Assembly: GCA_964577965.1 (NCBI GenBank)
Contig: CAZOAT010000062.1
Span: forward strand, 1-14,696
DNA: 14,696 nt
Direction: 5' to 3'
From: DASUUI01 sp964577965
Lineage (GTDB): Bacteria; Gemmatimonadota; Gemmatimonadetes; Gemmatimonadales; Gemmatimonadaceae
A model generated the notes under the pieces. The model was not told the DNA's origin. It saw only the letters and a list, made by a program, of their open reading frames with translations, and ran no database searches. Position numbers and translations under genes: made by a program. This document shows positions 7,571 to 14,696 of this stretch, piece by piece (the first letter of the stretch is position 1; every line of letters starts with the position of its first letter).

Positions 7571-7589
7571 TGTTCACCGATGAACGATT
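7568..7589. promoter_or_regulatory. Candidate MarR operator (palindrome over marR start codon)
   Basis: Left arm AATTGTTCA (7568-7576) and right arm TGAACGATT (7581-7589) are inverted copies matching at eight of nine positions, with spacer CCGA. The size (22 bp) suits a winged-helix dimer of the MarR type. The site overlaps the -10 candidate, the likely transcription start and the start codon of the adjacent MarR gene, the expected place for autorepression. Binding itself is inference. Confidence 0.55.
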
Positions 7590-8083
7590 TTCAGGATGCG
7601 GTGGGCCCTGCCCCCTCCGCAGCTCCCGCCGTCGCCCCTGACAACGACCGCATTCTACTGTCGCTGATCGCGGCCGCTCACACCGTCGAGGAGACGCTCG
7701 AGGCTGAGCTGGCGGCCGCGGGCCTCTCCGGCGCGAAGCTCCGGGTCCTCACCCACCTCGCCCTCGCAGACAAGCCGCTCGCCATCAGCGAGCTTGCCGA
7801 GTCGCACCGCTGTGTGCGCTCCAACATCACGCAGATTGTTGACCGGCTTGAAACCGAGGGGCTGGTGCGCCGCGTAGATGATCCTGTGGACGGGCGCGTC
7901 GTTCGCGCACAGCTCACCGCGCGCGGCAGAGAACGGCAGGAGAGAGGAGCGGAGGTGTTCCGGGCCATTCAGGCCGAGATCACCGCGACCCTTCCACCGA
8001 TAGACCGCGAATCGCTCGAGCGCGCGCTGGCGGCGCTGAACGGTCTGCCGCGAACTACACCAGTGGAGTTGGACGCCTCATGA
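7580..8083 (+). CDS. MarR-family transcriptional regulator of the efflux operon
   Basis: 167 residues, normal MarR size plus a Pro/Ala-rich N-terminal tail (about 8-20). A dimerisation helix (23-47) leads into the winged helix-turn-helix: LSGAKLRVLTHLALADKPLAISELAE, the recognition helix around SNITQIVDRLE (81-91), then GLVRRVDDPVDGRVVRAQLT, with the D-x-R motif of the wing. The C-terminal helices complete the dimer interface. The only cysteine, Cys78, sits just before the recognition helix and could act as a redox switch (inference). Its stop overlaps the RND permease start by 4 bases (ATGA), so it is the first gene of the pump operon and most likely its local repressor, released by a pump substrate. 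A palindrome covers its start codon. ATG 7580 is the natural start and lacks a Shine-Dalgarno sequence. Confidence 0.92.
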   Translation: MNDFQDAVGPAPSAAPAVAPDNDRILLSLIAAAHTVEETLEAELAAAGLSGAKLRVLTHLALADKPLAISELAESHRCVRSNITQIVDRLETEGLVRRVDDPVDGRVVRAQLTARGRERQERGAEVFRAIQAEITATLPPIDRESLERALAALNGLPRTTPVELDAS

Positions 8084-11000
8084 AGTTCGCCAGAGTCTTC
8101 ATCCGCCGGCCGGTGCTCGCCAGCATGATGTCACTCGGCATGGTGCTCGTGGGTGTCATCGGATACACGCGCCTCCAGGTGCGCGAGTTCCCCGATGCCG
8201 ATCCACCGATCGTGTCGGTGAATGTCTTCCTCCCGGGCGCCAATCCACAGGTGATGGAGTCGTCCGTCACCGACGTGCTGGAAGAGGAGCTGTCGAGCCT
8301 CGAGGGGCTGCGCACCATGACCAGCGCCAGCCAGGAGCAGGTCAGTACGATCACCCTCGAGTTCACACTCGACAGGCCGATCGAGGCGGCCGCGCAGGAC
8401 GTGCGCGACAAGGTGTCGCGCATCCGCAGGCGCCTGCCGCAGGACATCGACGAGCCGGTGGTCGCCAAGCAGGAGGCGGACGCGTTCCCGATCATGTTCC
8501 TCGCGCTGACGTCCGACACGTACACGCTCATGGAGCTGTCGGACATCGCCGACAGGCAGATCAAACCGCGGCTGCAGACAATCCCCGGCGTGTCCGGCGC
8601 ACCGATCTTCGGCGAGCGCCGCTTCTCGATGCGCGTGTGGCTGTCGCCCACAGAGCTGGCCGCGCGGGGCCTCACCTCCCAGGACGTGGAAGAGGCGATC
8701 CGCACCCGCAGCGTCGAGTTGCCCGCCGGCCGCATCGAGTCCGACCGCCGCGAGTTCTCCGTCCGCTACCTCGGCGAGCTGCGCACTCCGAGCGAGTTCG
8801 CCGACATGACCGTGGCCGCCAGCAGCGGCACGCTCGTCAAGCTCGGCGACGTCGCCCGCGTCGAGCCGGGGCCGGTGAACGACCGCTCCGTCACCCGCTA
8901 CTCGCAGCACCCCTCTGTCTTCCTTGGCATCATCCGCCAGTCGACGGCCAACGTGATCGAGGTAGCGGAGGGAGTACACCGGGAGCTTCCCGCAGTGCAG
9001 GACGCGCTGCCGCCCGGCGTGAATCTCACCGTGGCGTTCGACGGCTCCGTCTTCATCCAGCGCTCGATCAGGGAAGCGAAGTTCACGCTGCTCATCACGG
9101 CCGGGCTGGTTATCGCCGTCATCTTCGTCTTTCTCGGAACCCTTCGCGCGACGCTCATTCCGGCCATCGCGATCCCGGTATCGATCATCGCGACGTTCGC
9201 GATCCTGAACGGTTTCGGCTATTCGATCAATACGCTGACGCTGCTGGGGCTGATCCTCGCGATAGGCATCGTGGTGGACGACGCCATCATCGTACTGGAG
9301 AACGCGTACCGTCATCAGGAGGAGCTGGGCAAACCCCCGGACGCAGCGGCGGCGGACGGCACGCACGAGATCACGACTGCGGTCATCGCCACGACGATAT
9401 CCCTTGTGGCGGTCTTCTCGCCCCTGCTCTTCCTCACCGGCACGATCGGCCGGCTGTTCAACGAATTCGGCGCCACGATCGCGGGTTCGGTCATCGTGTC
9501 GTCTGTCGTGGCGCTGACGCTCACGCCCGTGCTGTCAGCCAAGATCCTCCGCGTAAAGGCGCGGGAGGCGCGCTTCCATCAGTTCACCGGCAGGCAGCTC
9601 ACCAGACTGAGCAATGCGTACGAGCGACTGCTGGTGCGCGGTCTCAAGCGGCCGGGCATAGTCATCGCGGGCGGCGTCGTGTTGAGCCTGGCGGCGTTCG
9701 GCTTCTATAACGTGCTCGAGCGGGAGTTCGTCCCGCCGGAGGACCGCGGCTTTTTCTTCACGTTCATCGTGGCACCGGAAGGTGCGACGGTCGCGTACAC
9801 CGACGGCTACATGCAGCAGATCGAGGCGATCGTGCACAGCACGGAGGATGTGCATTCGACGTTCGCCGTGGTCGGTTTCGGCGGCCCGCCCAACAGAGGT
9901 GTCGTCGGCACGCGGCTCACCGACTGGAGCCAGCGCGATCGCTCGGCACAGGACATCATCGGAGAGGTGCAGCCGCAGTTCTTCGGCGTGCCCGGCATCT
10001 TTGCGTTCGCCACCAACCCGCCCGCCTTCGGCGGATTCGGCGCCCCCGTGCAGTTCGTGGTGCAGAACCGGGACTTCGAGGCGCTGGTGAACGGCATGGA
10101 CTCGCTGACCGCCCGCGCCCGCACCATTCCGGGACTGCTGAACGTCGATACGGACCTGCGCGTGACGCGTCCGGAGCTGGTCGTTTCGATGGACCGCGAC
10201 CGCGCCGAGGACCTCGGCGTTCCGGCGCGCGACATCGCGGTCACTCTGCAGACGCTGCTCGGCGGCCGCGAGGTGACGCGCTTTACCTCAGAAAACAAGC
10301 TGTACGATGTCGTGCTCCGCCTCGACGCACAGGATCGCACGACCCCGTCGGACATAAGCGGACTGCAGGTGCGCGGCCGGAACGGCATGCTGGTGCCTCT
10401 GGACGCTGTTGCTTCAGTGACGGAGCGCGTCGGCCCGCGGCAGCTCAACCACTACGACCGGGTACGTTCCTTCACGCTGTCGGCCAGCCTCGCGCCCGGC
10501 TTCACGCTCGGCCAGGCGCTCGACTCGCTCAACGCGGCCGCGGCCGCGACGCTCCCGCCGGGAAGCACCACGGAGCTGGCTGGGGAGTCGCGCGAGTTCC
10601 GCGACAGCGGCGGCGCTCTGTACTTCGCATTCGCGCTGTCGCTGATCTTCGTGTTCATGGTGCTCGCGGCGCAGTACGAGTCGCTGCTGCACCCGTTCAC
10701 GGTGCTGCTGGCGGTCCCGCTGGCGGTTACCGGCGCGCTTGCAGCTCTCTGGGTCGCCGGCTCCACGCTGAACGTGTACAGCCAGGTGGGAATGATCCTG
10801 CTCATAGGACTCGTGTCCAAGAACTCGATCCTCCTTGTCACGTACGCCAACGATCTGCGTGCGCGCGGCAAGGACGCTGTTTCGGCGATGCGCGAGGCCG
10901 GACGCATCCGGCTGCGTCCGATTCTCATGACCTCGGTGGCAACGATCTTCGGCGTGCTGCCAATCGCGCTGGGGTTCGGCGCCGGAGCGAGCAGCCGACG

Positions 11001-11190
11001 ACCGCTGGGCTACGCGATCATCGGGGGAATGACGGTGTCCACGGTGATCACGCTGTTCCTGGTGCCGGCGGTGTTCGTCCTCCTCGAGCGACTGCGGCAG
11101 ACGCCTGCCCCCGTGGTCGAGCCGGCACCGGAGCACCGGCCCGCCAGGCCGGTGCCCCGGGAGGAAGAAACGCCCGTGGAGGTTTTGTGA
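8080..11190 (+). CDS. RND multidrug efflux permease (HAE1 family)
   Basis: 1036 residues, close to the roughly 1,050 of AcrB, so complete. It starts MKFARVFIRRPVLASMM, the usual first transmembrane helix, followed by the periplasmic porter domain (FPDADPPIVSVNVFLPGANP). The fourth-helix motif GIVVDDAIIVLEN carries the proton-relay Asp400 and Asp401, and Lys914 in GLVSKNSILLV is the partner in helix 10; these are the AcrB D407/D408/K940 equivalents. The second porter domain and docking region lie between about 555 and 850. It is an inner-membrane proton/drug antiporter that captures substrates from the periplasm or outer leaflet. Adaptor and outer-membrane partner follow directly. It is coupled to marR by an ATGA overlap and to the next gene by GTGA. 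Substrates cannot be deduced from sequence; the conserved DD pair and HAE1-style sequence argue against a heavy-metal (CusA-type) pump. Confidence 0.96.
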   Translation: MKFARVFIRRPVLASMMSLGMVLVGVIGYTRLQVREFPDADPPIVSVNVFLPGANPQVMESSVTDVLEEELSSLEGLRTMTSASQEQVSTITLEFTLDRPIEAAAQDVRDKVSRIRRRLPQDIDEPVVAKQEADAFPIMFLALTSDTYTLMELSDIADRQIKPRLQTIPGVSGAPIFGERRFSMRVWLSPTELAARGLTSQDVEEAIRTRSVELPAGRIESDRREFSVRYLGELRTPSEFADMTVAASSGTLVKLGDVARVEPGPVNDRSVTRYSQHPSVFLGIIRQSTANVIEVAEGVHRELPAVQDALPPGVNLTVAFDGSVFIQRSIREAKFTLLITAGLVIAVIFVFLGTLRATLIPAIAIPVSIIATFAILNGFGYSINTLTLLGLILAIGIVVDDAIIVLENAYRHQEELGKPPDAAAADGTHEITTAVIATTISLVAVFSPLLFLTGTIGRLFNEFGATIAGSVIVSSVVALTLTPVLSAKILRVKAREARFHQFTGRQLTRLSNAYERLLVRGLKRPGIVIAGGVVLSLAAFGFYNVLEREFVPPEDRGFFFTFIVAPEGATVAYTDGYMQQIEAIVHSTEDVHSTFAVVGFGGPPNRGVVGTRLTDWSQRDRSAQDIIGEVQPQFFGVPGIFAFATNPPAFGGFGAPVQFVVQNRDFEALVNGMDSLTARARTIPGLLNVDTDLRVTRPELVVSMDRDRAEDLGVPARDIAVTLQTLLGGREVTRFTSENKLYDVVLRLDAQDRTTPSDISGLQVRGRNGMLVPLDAVASVTERVGPRQLNHYDRVRSFTLSASLAPGFTLGQALDSLNAAAAATLPPGSTTELAGESREFRDSGGALYFAFALSLIFVFMVLAAQYESLLHPFTVLLAVPLAVTGALAALWVAGSTLNVYSQVGMILLIGLVSKNSILLVTYANDLRARGKDAVSAMREAGRIRLRPILMTSVATIFGVLPIALGFGAGASSRRPLGYAIIGGMTVSTVITLFLVPAVFVLLERLRQTPAPVVEPAPEHRPARPVPREEETPVEVL

Positions 11191-12557
11191 GTACGCCCTT
11201 CCCCACCGGGGTCAGAGTTGTTGAAACGCCTGGGCACGCCCGTAGTCGCAAACGGTTCAACAACTCTGACCCCTTGATGGTCGCCCTGTCCCTGCTCGCC
11301 GCCGCACCTCTAACGACGCACGCGCAAGTGCAGCCGTCGGCAATCCCCGTGGTAACGCTGGCTGAAGCGCGCAGTCGTGCGGCCGCGATCGCACCGGCCA
11401 CGATCGCCGCACGCTCCGAGCTGAACGCTGCGCTGTGGGAGCGGCGCTCGGCGACCGCTCAGCTCGTCGCGCCGAACCTGACGGCTTCGACCGGCTACAC
11501 CCGCTTCTCGAGCCCGTTCTTCAATTTCGGGACTGGAACTATCACCCCCAATGCGACGAACGCGACGCTGCAGGCGACGTACACGCTGTTCGGCGCCCGC
11601 AAGTTCGCCGAGTTGAGCCGCTCCCGTGCGGCAGTGGCGAGCGCCGAGGCGGAGCAGATCGCGGCGCAGTTCGGCACGGCACTCGCGACTGACCGCGCGT
11701 TCTACGCCGCCGTTGCCGACCGGGAACTGGTGCGGGTCGCCGCGGACCGGCTGACGCGCGCGCAGGAGCAGCTCGCGATCGCACGGGTGCGAGTGACCGT
11801 GGGCGAAGCAATCGCGTCCGACTCCCTGCAGCTGATGCTCGAGGTGAATCGCTCGCGTCTTGCCGCGCTGCGTGCGGATTCGGCTCTGGCGGTGTCACGG
11901 CTGCGGCTTGGCCGGGAGATTGGGATGACCGGTCCGGTCGACCCAGCCGCTCCGGACACGAGTGTACCGCCGCCGCTCCCGATGTCGCTGGAAGAAGCTG
12001 TTGAAGAGCTGCGCGTCAGCGGACCGGTGCTGCAGGCGGCGCGTGCGGACGAGCGGCGCACACGAGCCGTCCTCAGCGTGGAACGGAATGCGTATCTGCC
12101 GGAGCTCAGCATAATCGGTACGGCGGGCGCGTACGATGCCAGCTTTTTCCCCTCCGCGCTGTATCGCCAGCAGCTGGCGCTCAACGTGTCGCTCCCCATC
12201 TGGAGCGGCGGTCAGCGCGAGGTCACCATCGCGCGAGCGCGAGCGGTACACAACGTCAGCGCGGCGCAACTCGCCGATCAGGAGCGCGCGACTGCACAGG
12301 TGATGACTGAGAGCTACCACGGATACGAGACCGCGCGGGCGGGCGTGGAGCTGGCCCAGAACGGCGTCGCGGCCTCCGCTGAGAACTACCGCGTCCAGCG
12401 TGCACGGTACGGCGGGGGTTCCGGGTCGATCCTCGATCTGCTCGAAGCCCAGGTTGCGCTCAGCGAATCGGAAGTCGAGTTGATCAGGTCCCGCCAGTCG
12501 GCAAAGCTCGCGCTCGCGCAGCTCGAAGCGCTGCTCGGCCGCCGCATACTTCAGTGA
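11187..12557 (+). CDS. TolC-like outer-membrane efflux factor, 5' end holds a palindromic insert
   Basis: GTG 11187 overlaps the permease stop and has a strong site, GGAGG at 11178-11182, 4 nt ahead. From there the frame runs seven codons, then 22 codons of a palindromic element (11208-11273), then LMVALSLLAAAPLTTHAQ, a Sec signal core with cleavage after THA or HAQ. ATG 11277 is an alternative start that would skip the element but has no ribosome-binding site and no positive charge before the hydrophobic core. The mature protein (about 410 aa) has the two-fold TolC repeat: long Ala/Arg/Glu-rich helices alternating with paired beta strands (LTASTGYTRFSSPFFNFG, LQATYTLFG; later LPELSIIGTAGAY, LALNVSLPIW). 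GSILDLLEAQVALSESEVELI is the characteristic second-repeat helix. It forms the trimeric exit channel for the pump. Confidence 0.93.
   Translation: MSTPFPTGVRVVETPGHARSRKRFNNSDPLMVALSLLAAAPLTTHAQVQPSAIPVVTLAEARSRAAAIAPATIAARSELNAALWERRSATAQLVAPNLTASTGYTRFSSPFFNFGTGTITPNATNATLQATYTLFGARKFAELSRSRAAVASAEAEQIAAQFGTALATDRAFYAAVADRELVRVAADRLTRAQEQLAIARVRVTVGEAIASDSLQLMLEVNRSRLAALRADSALAVSRLRLGREIGMTGPVDPAAPDTSVPPPLPMSLEEAVEELRVSGPVLQAARADERRTRAVLSVERNAYLPELSIIGTAGAYDASFFPSALYRQQLALNVSLPIWSGGQREVTIARARAVHNVSAAQLADQERATAQVMTESYHGYETARAGVELAQNGVAASAENYRVQRARYGGGSGSILDLLEAQVALSESEVELIRSRQSAKLALAQLEALLGRRILQ
11208..11273. repeat. REP-doublet-like (REPIN-like) palindromic element inside the OMF gene
   Basis: GGGGTCAGAGTTGTTGAA (11208-11225) and its exact reverse complement (11256-11273) flank a 30-bp centre. 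The total of 66 bp is divisible by three and begins exactly on a codon boundary of the surrounding frame. No target-site duplication is visible. The GGGG end, the length and the inverted pairing resemble REP doublets moved by REP-associated tyrosine (IS200/IS605-like) transposases. I recall GGGGTCAGAG-ended palindromes from environmental genomes but cannot verify it here, and no second copy or transposase is in the window. As RNA it would form an 18-bp hairpin between the permease and the outer-membrane factor. Confidence 0.7.
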
Positions 12558-12585
12558 CACAGCGTCAGTCAATGAGACGATAACC

Positions 12586-13722
12586 ATGACGAGCCCAATT
12601 CAGCGGCGGCTTCCCGGCTCACCCACTGTGCGCCGGATCGTACTGCCGATCGGCGTGCTGCTGCTCGGCATTCTGCTGCTGGCACTGTTCACGCGGTCCC
12701 GCTCGGCGGGGGGCGAGAGTGCGCAAGAAGGGCCTGCTGGCGGGGACGCGGGTGCCGCGAGCACGCCGCCGATGCCCGTTGATGTCGATACCGCCCGGCT
12801 GTCGGCCGTCACCGACGCAGTGCGCGCGACCGGACGCATCGAAGCCAATCAGAGTGTGGAGCTGCGCCCGGGTGAGACTGGCCGAGTGGTTCGGATTCAC
12901 TTCCGCGAGGGGCAGCTCGTCGGGGTCGGCGCTCCGCTGGTGAAGATCGACGACGCGATGTTGCGCGCGCAGCGCGAGCGCGCGCTGGCGGACCGTGATC
13001 TCGCGCGGCAGCAGCTCGACCGCGTGCGCCTGCTGCGTCAGGAGAACGCAGCCACGCCTGCTGACCTCGAGCGGGCCGAAGCCACTGCAAGGAGTGCAGA
13101 GGCGGCAGTCAACGTCATCGAGTTGCAGCTGCGGCGGACGACTGTGCGCGCGCCGTTCGCCGGTGTCATCGGACAGAGATTCGTCAGCATCGGCGACTAC
13201 GTGACAAGCGCGAGTCGCCTCCTGAGCCTGCAGACAGTGGACCCTCAGCGTGCTGTGCTGGAGATCCCGGAGCGGCACGCGGGGCTGCTGCGCCCTGGTC
13301 AGACCGTCGAGTTCAGCGTTGCCGCGTATCCGGGGCAGACATTCAACGCGCAGGTGGAGTTCGTCGATCCTGTCGTCCAGCCGACCACGCGGACGATCGT
13401 CGTGAAGGCCCGGGCACCGAATCGCGATCGGAGGCTGAGCGCCGGGATGTTCATCGAGGCGCGGCTGGCGACATCGACGCGGGCTTCAGCGGTCGTGATC
13501 CCCGAGGACGCGGTGCAACCGCTCCGCACGGCGAACGTGGTCTGGGCCGTCGTGAACGGTCAGGCGAGCAGGCGCGTCGTGGAGCTGGGCGCGCGCTCGC
13601 TGGGAACGGTGGAGGTGATCAGCGGCGTGAATCCCGGCGAGCTGGTCGTCGTCGGCGGTCTGGAACGCATGGGGGAGGGGATGCCGGTCGATCCTCGTCC
13701 GCGCGCCGTCGCGGGCGGATAG
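12586..13722 (+). CDS. RND efflux periplasmic adaptor (membrane fusion protein)
   Basis: 378 residues, usual for the family. An N-terminal signal-anchor helix (18-35) is followed by a flexible Gly/Ala/Pro linker. The first lipoyl half contains GRIEANQSVELRPGETGRVVRIHFREGQ (its beta hairpin), and an Arg/Ala/Glu-rich alpha-hairpin (about 120-180) carries LRQENAATPADLERAEATARSAEA. The second lipoyl half has TTVRAPFAGVIGQRFVSIGDYV. The beta-barrel (ERHAGLLRPGQTVEFSVAAYPG) and membrane-proximal domain (VVIPEDAVQPL) complete the HlyD/AcrA-type order. It lacks a lipobox Cys, so it is anchored by its helix. It docks the permease to the outer-membrane channel. It is the last gene of the operon, 28 nt after the channel gene; adaptors usually come first. 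ATG 12586 has only a poor ribosome-binding site (GAG at 12574-12576). Confidence 0.95.
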   Translation: MTSPIQRRLPGSPTVRRIVLPIGVLLLGILLLALFTRSRSAGGESAQEGPAGGDAGAASTPPMPVDVDTARLSAVTDAVRATGRIEANQSVELRPGETGRVVRIHFREGQLVGVGAPLVKIDDAMLRAQRERALADRDLARQQLDRVRLLRQENAATPADLERAEATARSAEAAVNVIELQLRRTTVRAPFAGVIGQRFVSIGDYVTSASRLLSLQTVDPQRAVLEIPERHAGLLRPGQTVEFSVAAYPGQTFNAQVEFVDPVVQPTTRTIVVKARAPNRDRRLSAGMFIEARLATSTRASAVVIPEDAVQPLRTANVVWAVVNGQASRRVVELGARSLGTVEVISGVNPGELVVVGGLERMGEGMPVDPRPRAVAGG

Positions 13723-13817
13723 ATGTCCGAAACCTCCGCCACAACCGCCGGAACCAGTCAGTAGCGTGAATTCGGGCAAGCTGGTCGTCTGCGGGCGCGC
13801 TACGTTGCTGATCAGTC
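13723..13817. other. Gap between efflux operon and methyltransferase gene
   Basis: No terminator hairpin is seen here. TACGTT at 13801-13806 could be a -10 box giving a leader of about 5 nt before ATG 13818, which has no Shine-Dalgarno sequence, but no -35 box supports it. Alternatively the methyltransferase is read through from the pump operon. Confidence 0.25.
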
Positions 13818-14489
13818 ATGCACTCCTGCCCCCTCTGTCATTCGGACGCATGCGAGTTGTACCACTCCGAGCGGGCGCGCCGCTGGTTCCGCTGTCCCAT
13901 ATGCGCGCTCGTGCACCTGGATCCCGCGCTCCGGCTGTCGCCCGAAGACGAGCGCGCACGCTACTCACATCACGAGAATAACCCCGACGATCCGCGATAC
14001 GTCGATTTTCTCAGCCAACTCGCCGATCCTCTGGTACGCAGGCTGAAGCCGGGCGCGCACGGGCTCGATTTCGGCTGTGGCCCGTCGCCCGTGCTCGCTG
14101 GAATGCTCACCGAAGCAGGCTTTCCCTGCGAGGCGTACGATCCGTTCTTCTTCCCCGACGCAGAACTGCTCTCGAAGCGGTACGATTTCGTCGCCTGCTC
14201 CGAGGTCGTGGAGCACGCGCACGATCCCGCCGGGATGTTCGCGCTGTTCGGCCGGCTGCTCCCCGGCAGCGGCGTGCTCGGCGTGATGACTCGCTTCTAC
14301 GGGATGGACGCGCCGTTCTCCGAGTGGTGGTACAGGCGCGACCCGACGCACGTCTGCTTCTACTCGGCGGCGACCATGCAATGGATCGCAGCGCATCACG
14401 GCTGGGCGGTGGACTTTCCGCGCCCGGATGTAACGCTGTTCACGTTGCCTGGAACGGCCGATCACGGCCGCGACATGCTCCATCATTGA
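13818..14489 (+). CDS. Class I SAM-dependent methyltransferase with N-terminal zinc ribbon
   Basis: 223 residues. The N terminus is a zinc-ribbon pattern: C-P-L-C (Cys4, Cys7) and C-P-I-C (Cys26, Cys29). A helical linker (about 41-75, with SPEDERARYSHHENNPDDPRY) leads to the Rossmann methyltransferase core: motif I GLDFGCGPSP (82-91) binds SAM, the acidic end of strand 2 is in CEAYDPFF, and YDFVACSEVVEHAHDP is the motif around strand 4. DPTHVCFYS closes the core. This layout is a recognised family of small zinc-ribbon methyltransferases often annotated only as class I or as ubiquinone-methylase-like; the substrate is not known to me. Zinc-ribbon methyltransferases can act on RNA, protein or sugar, so none is claimed. 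It is probably cytosolic. No functional link to the pump genes is evident. Confidence 0.88.
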   Translation: MHSCPLCHSDACELYHSERARRWFRCPICALVHLDPALRLSPEDERARYSHHENNPDDPRYVDFLSQLADPLVRRLKPGAHGLDFGCGPSPVLAGMLTEAGFPCEAYDPFFFPDAELLSKRYDFVACSEVVEHAHDPAGMFALFGRLLPGSGVLGVMTRFYGMDAPFSEWWYRRDPTHVCFYSAATMQWIAAHHGWAVDFPRPDVTLFTLPGTADHGRDMLHH

Positions 14490-14518
14490 CGAGCACTACG
14501 AGCACCAATACGTTACGA

Positions 14519-14549
14519 TCGACGAGAGGCACCTCGTACCTCTCGACGA
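14519..14549. terminator. Stem-loop after the methyltransferase gene, weak terminator candidate
   Basis: CGAGAGG (14523-14529) pairs with CCTCTCG (14539-14545) around a 9-nt loop. After one A/A mismatch, three more pairs extend the stem (14519-14521 with 14547-14549). No T tract follows, so it is not a standard intrinsic terminator. It could still mark the transcript end or be an RNA structure before the next gene. Confidence 0.35.
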
Positions 14550-14626
14550 GCCCCGAAACCAAGTGCCACGGCATCGGATCAGCTCGCCGGGGAGAATGTC
14601 CGTCCCTATTCTCTCTCGAGGTACAT

Positions 14627-14696
14627 ATGCTCCCCACCGTCCTCTCGATCATCGCGCGTTTCCCGCCTCGCACGATTCACCGCGCTGTTCTGCTGC
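14627..14696 (+). CDS. Start of a further gene, cut by the window end
   Basis: ATG 14627 follows GAGG (14618-14621) at a good 5-nt spacing, one of the clearest ribosome-binding sites in the window, and TATTCT (14607-14612) is a -10-like box. The frame stays open for the 23 codons present, reading MLPTVLSIIARFPPRTIHRA and then hydrophobic residues, which could be the start of a signal or membrane segment. Too little is visible to assign a product. Confidence 0.4.
   Translation, partial: MLPTVLSIIARFPPRTIHRAVLL

Noticed and set aside
8131..9366. Antisense open frame of 411 aa opposite the RND permease
   Set aside because: The + strand encodes an unmistakable RND permease here; the antisense product is low-complexity and charged.
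8637..9710. Same-strand overlapping frame of 357 aa inside the permease gene
   Set aside because: The product is Arg/Gly/Ala/His-rich without motifs; it is a frame shadow of a conserved gene.
13723..13764. 13-codon open frame starting right after the adaptor stop (MSETSATTAGTSQ)
   Set aside because: Too short, low-complexity and without any recognisable role; the adjacency is probably chance.
1..14696. CRISPR arrays, tRNA or rRNA genes, integrases and phage or defence genes
   Set aside because: None were seen. There are no regularly spaced repeats, no tRNA-like cloverleaf and no recombinase or nuclease motifs; the only mobile-type signal is the 66-bp palindrome at 11208-11273.

Overview
The window is a GC-rich, densely coding bacterial chromosome segment. 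Every supported gene is on the + strand, and many junctions are 4-base start/stop overlaps. Lipoproteins and secreted proteins of unknown function, a membrane-anchored Ser/Thr kinase, scarce Shine-Dalgarno sequences and possible leaderless starts suggest a soil-type Gram-negative lineage. Gemmatimonadota (or Acidobacteriota) fits best. This placement is an impression from protein style; no marker gene is present to prove it.

Layout. (1) Bases 2-2834: three tightly coupled genes for exported proteins of unknown function, namely a large lipoprotein whose start lies before the window, a 129-aa lipoprotein, and a 305-aa secreted protein with conserved-looking His motifs. (2) 2950-4251: an orphan soluble PAS-HisKA-HATPase sensor kinase. 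(3) 4298-5782: a lipoprotein M61-like zinc metallopeptidase, with a small inverted repeat just before its start. (4) 5882-7567: a Ser/Thr kinase fused behind a six-helix membrane domain of the kind I associate with class III adenylate cyclases. (5) 7580-13722: a complete tripartite RND efflux operon in the order MarR repressor, RND permease, TolC-like outer-membrane factor, periplasmic adaptor. (6) 13818-14489: a zinc-ribbon class I methyltransferase. A hairpin and the first 23 codons of a further gene end the window.

The pump genes work together: the permease (8080-11190) drives export by proton antiport, the adaptor (12586-13722) bridges the periplasm, and the outer-membrane factor (11187-12557) is the exit duct. 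The MarR protein (7580-8083) probably represses the cluster through a near-perfect palindrome at 7568-7589. This palindrome covers a TAGAAT -10-like box and the marR start codon. The kinase ends only 12 bases before marR, so it may be co-transcribed with the operon or feed a membrane signal into it.

The most unusual feature is a 66-bp element at 11208-11273. It has perfect 18-bp inverted ends, resembles a REP doublet (REPIN), and is inserted exactly in frame into the 5' end of the outer-membrane-factor gene, just before its signal peptide.
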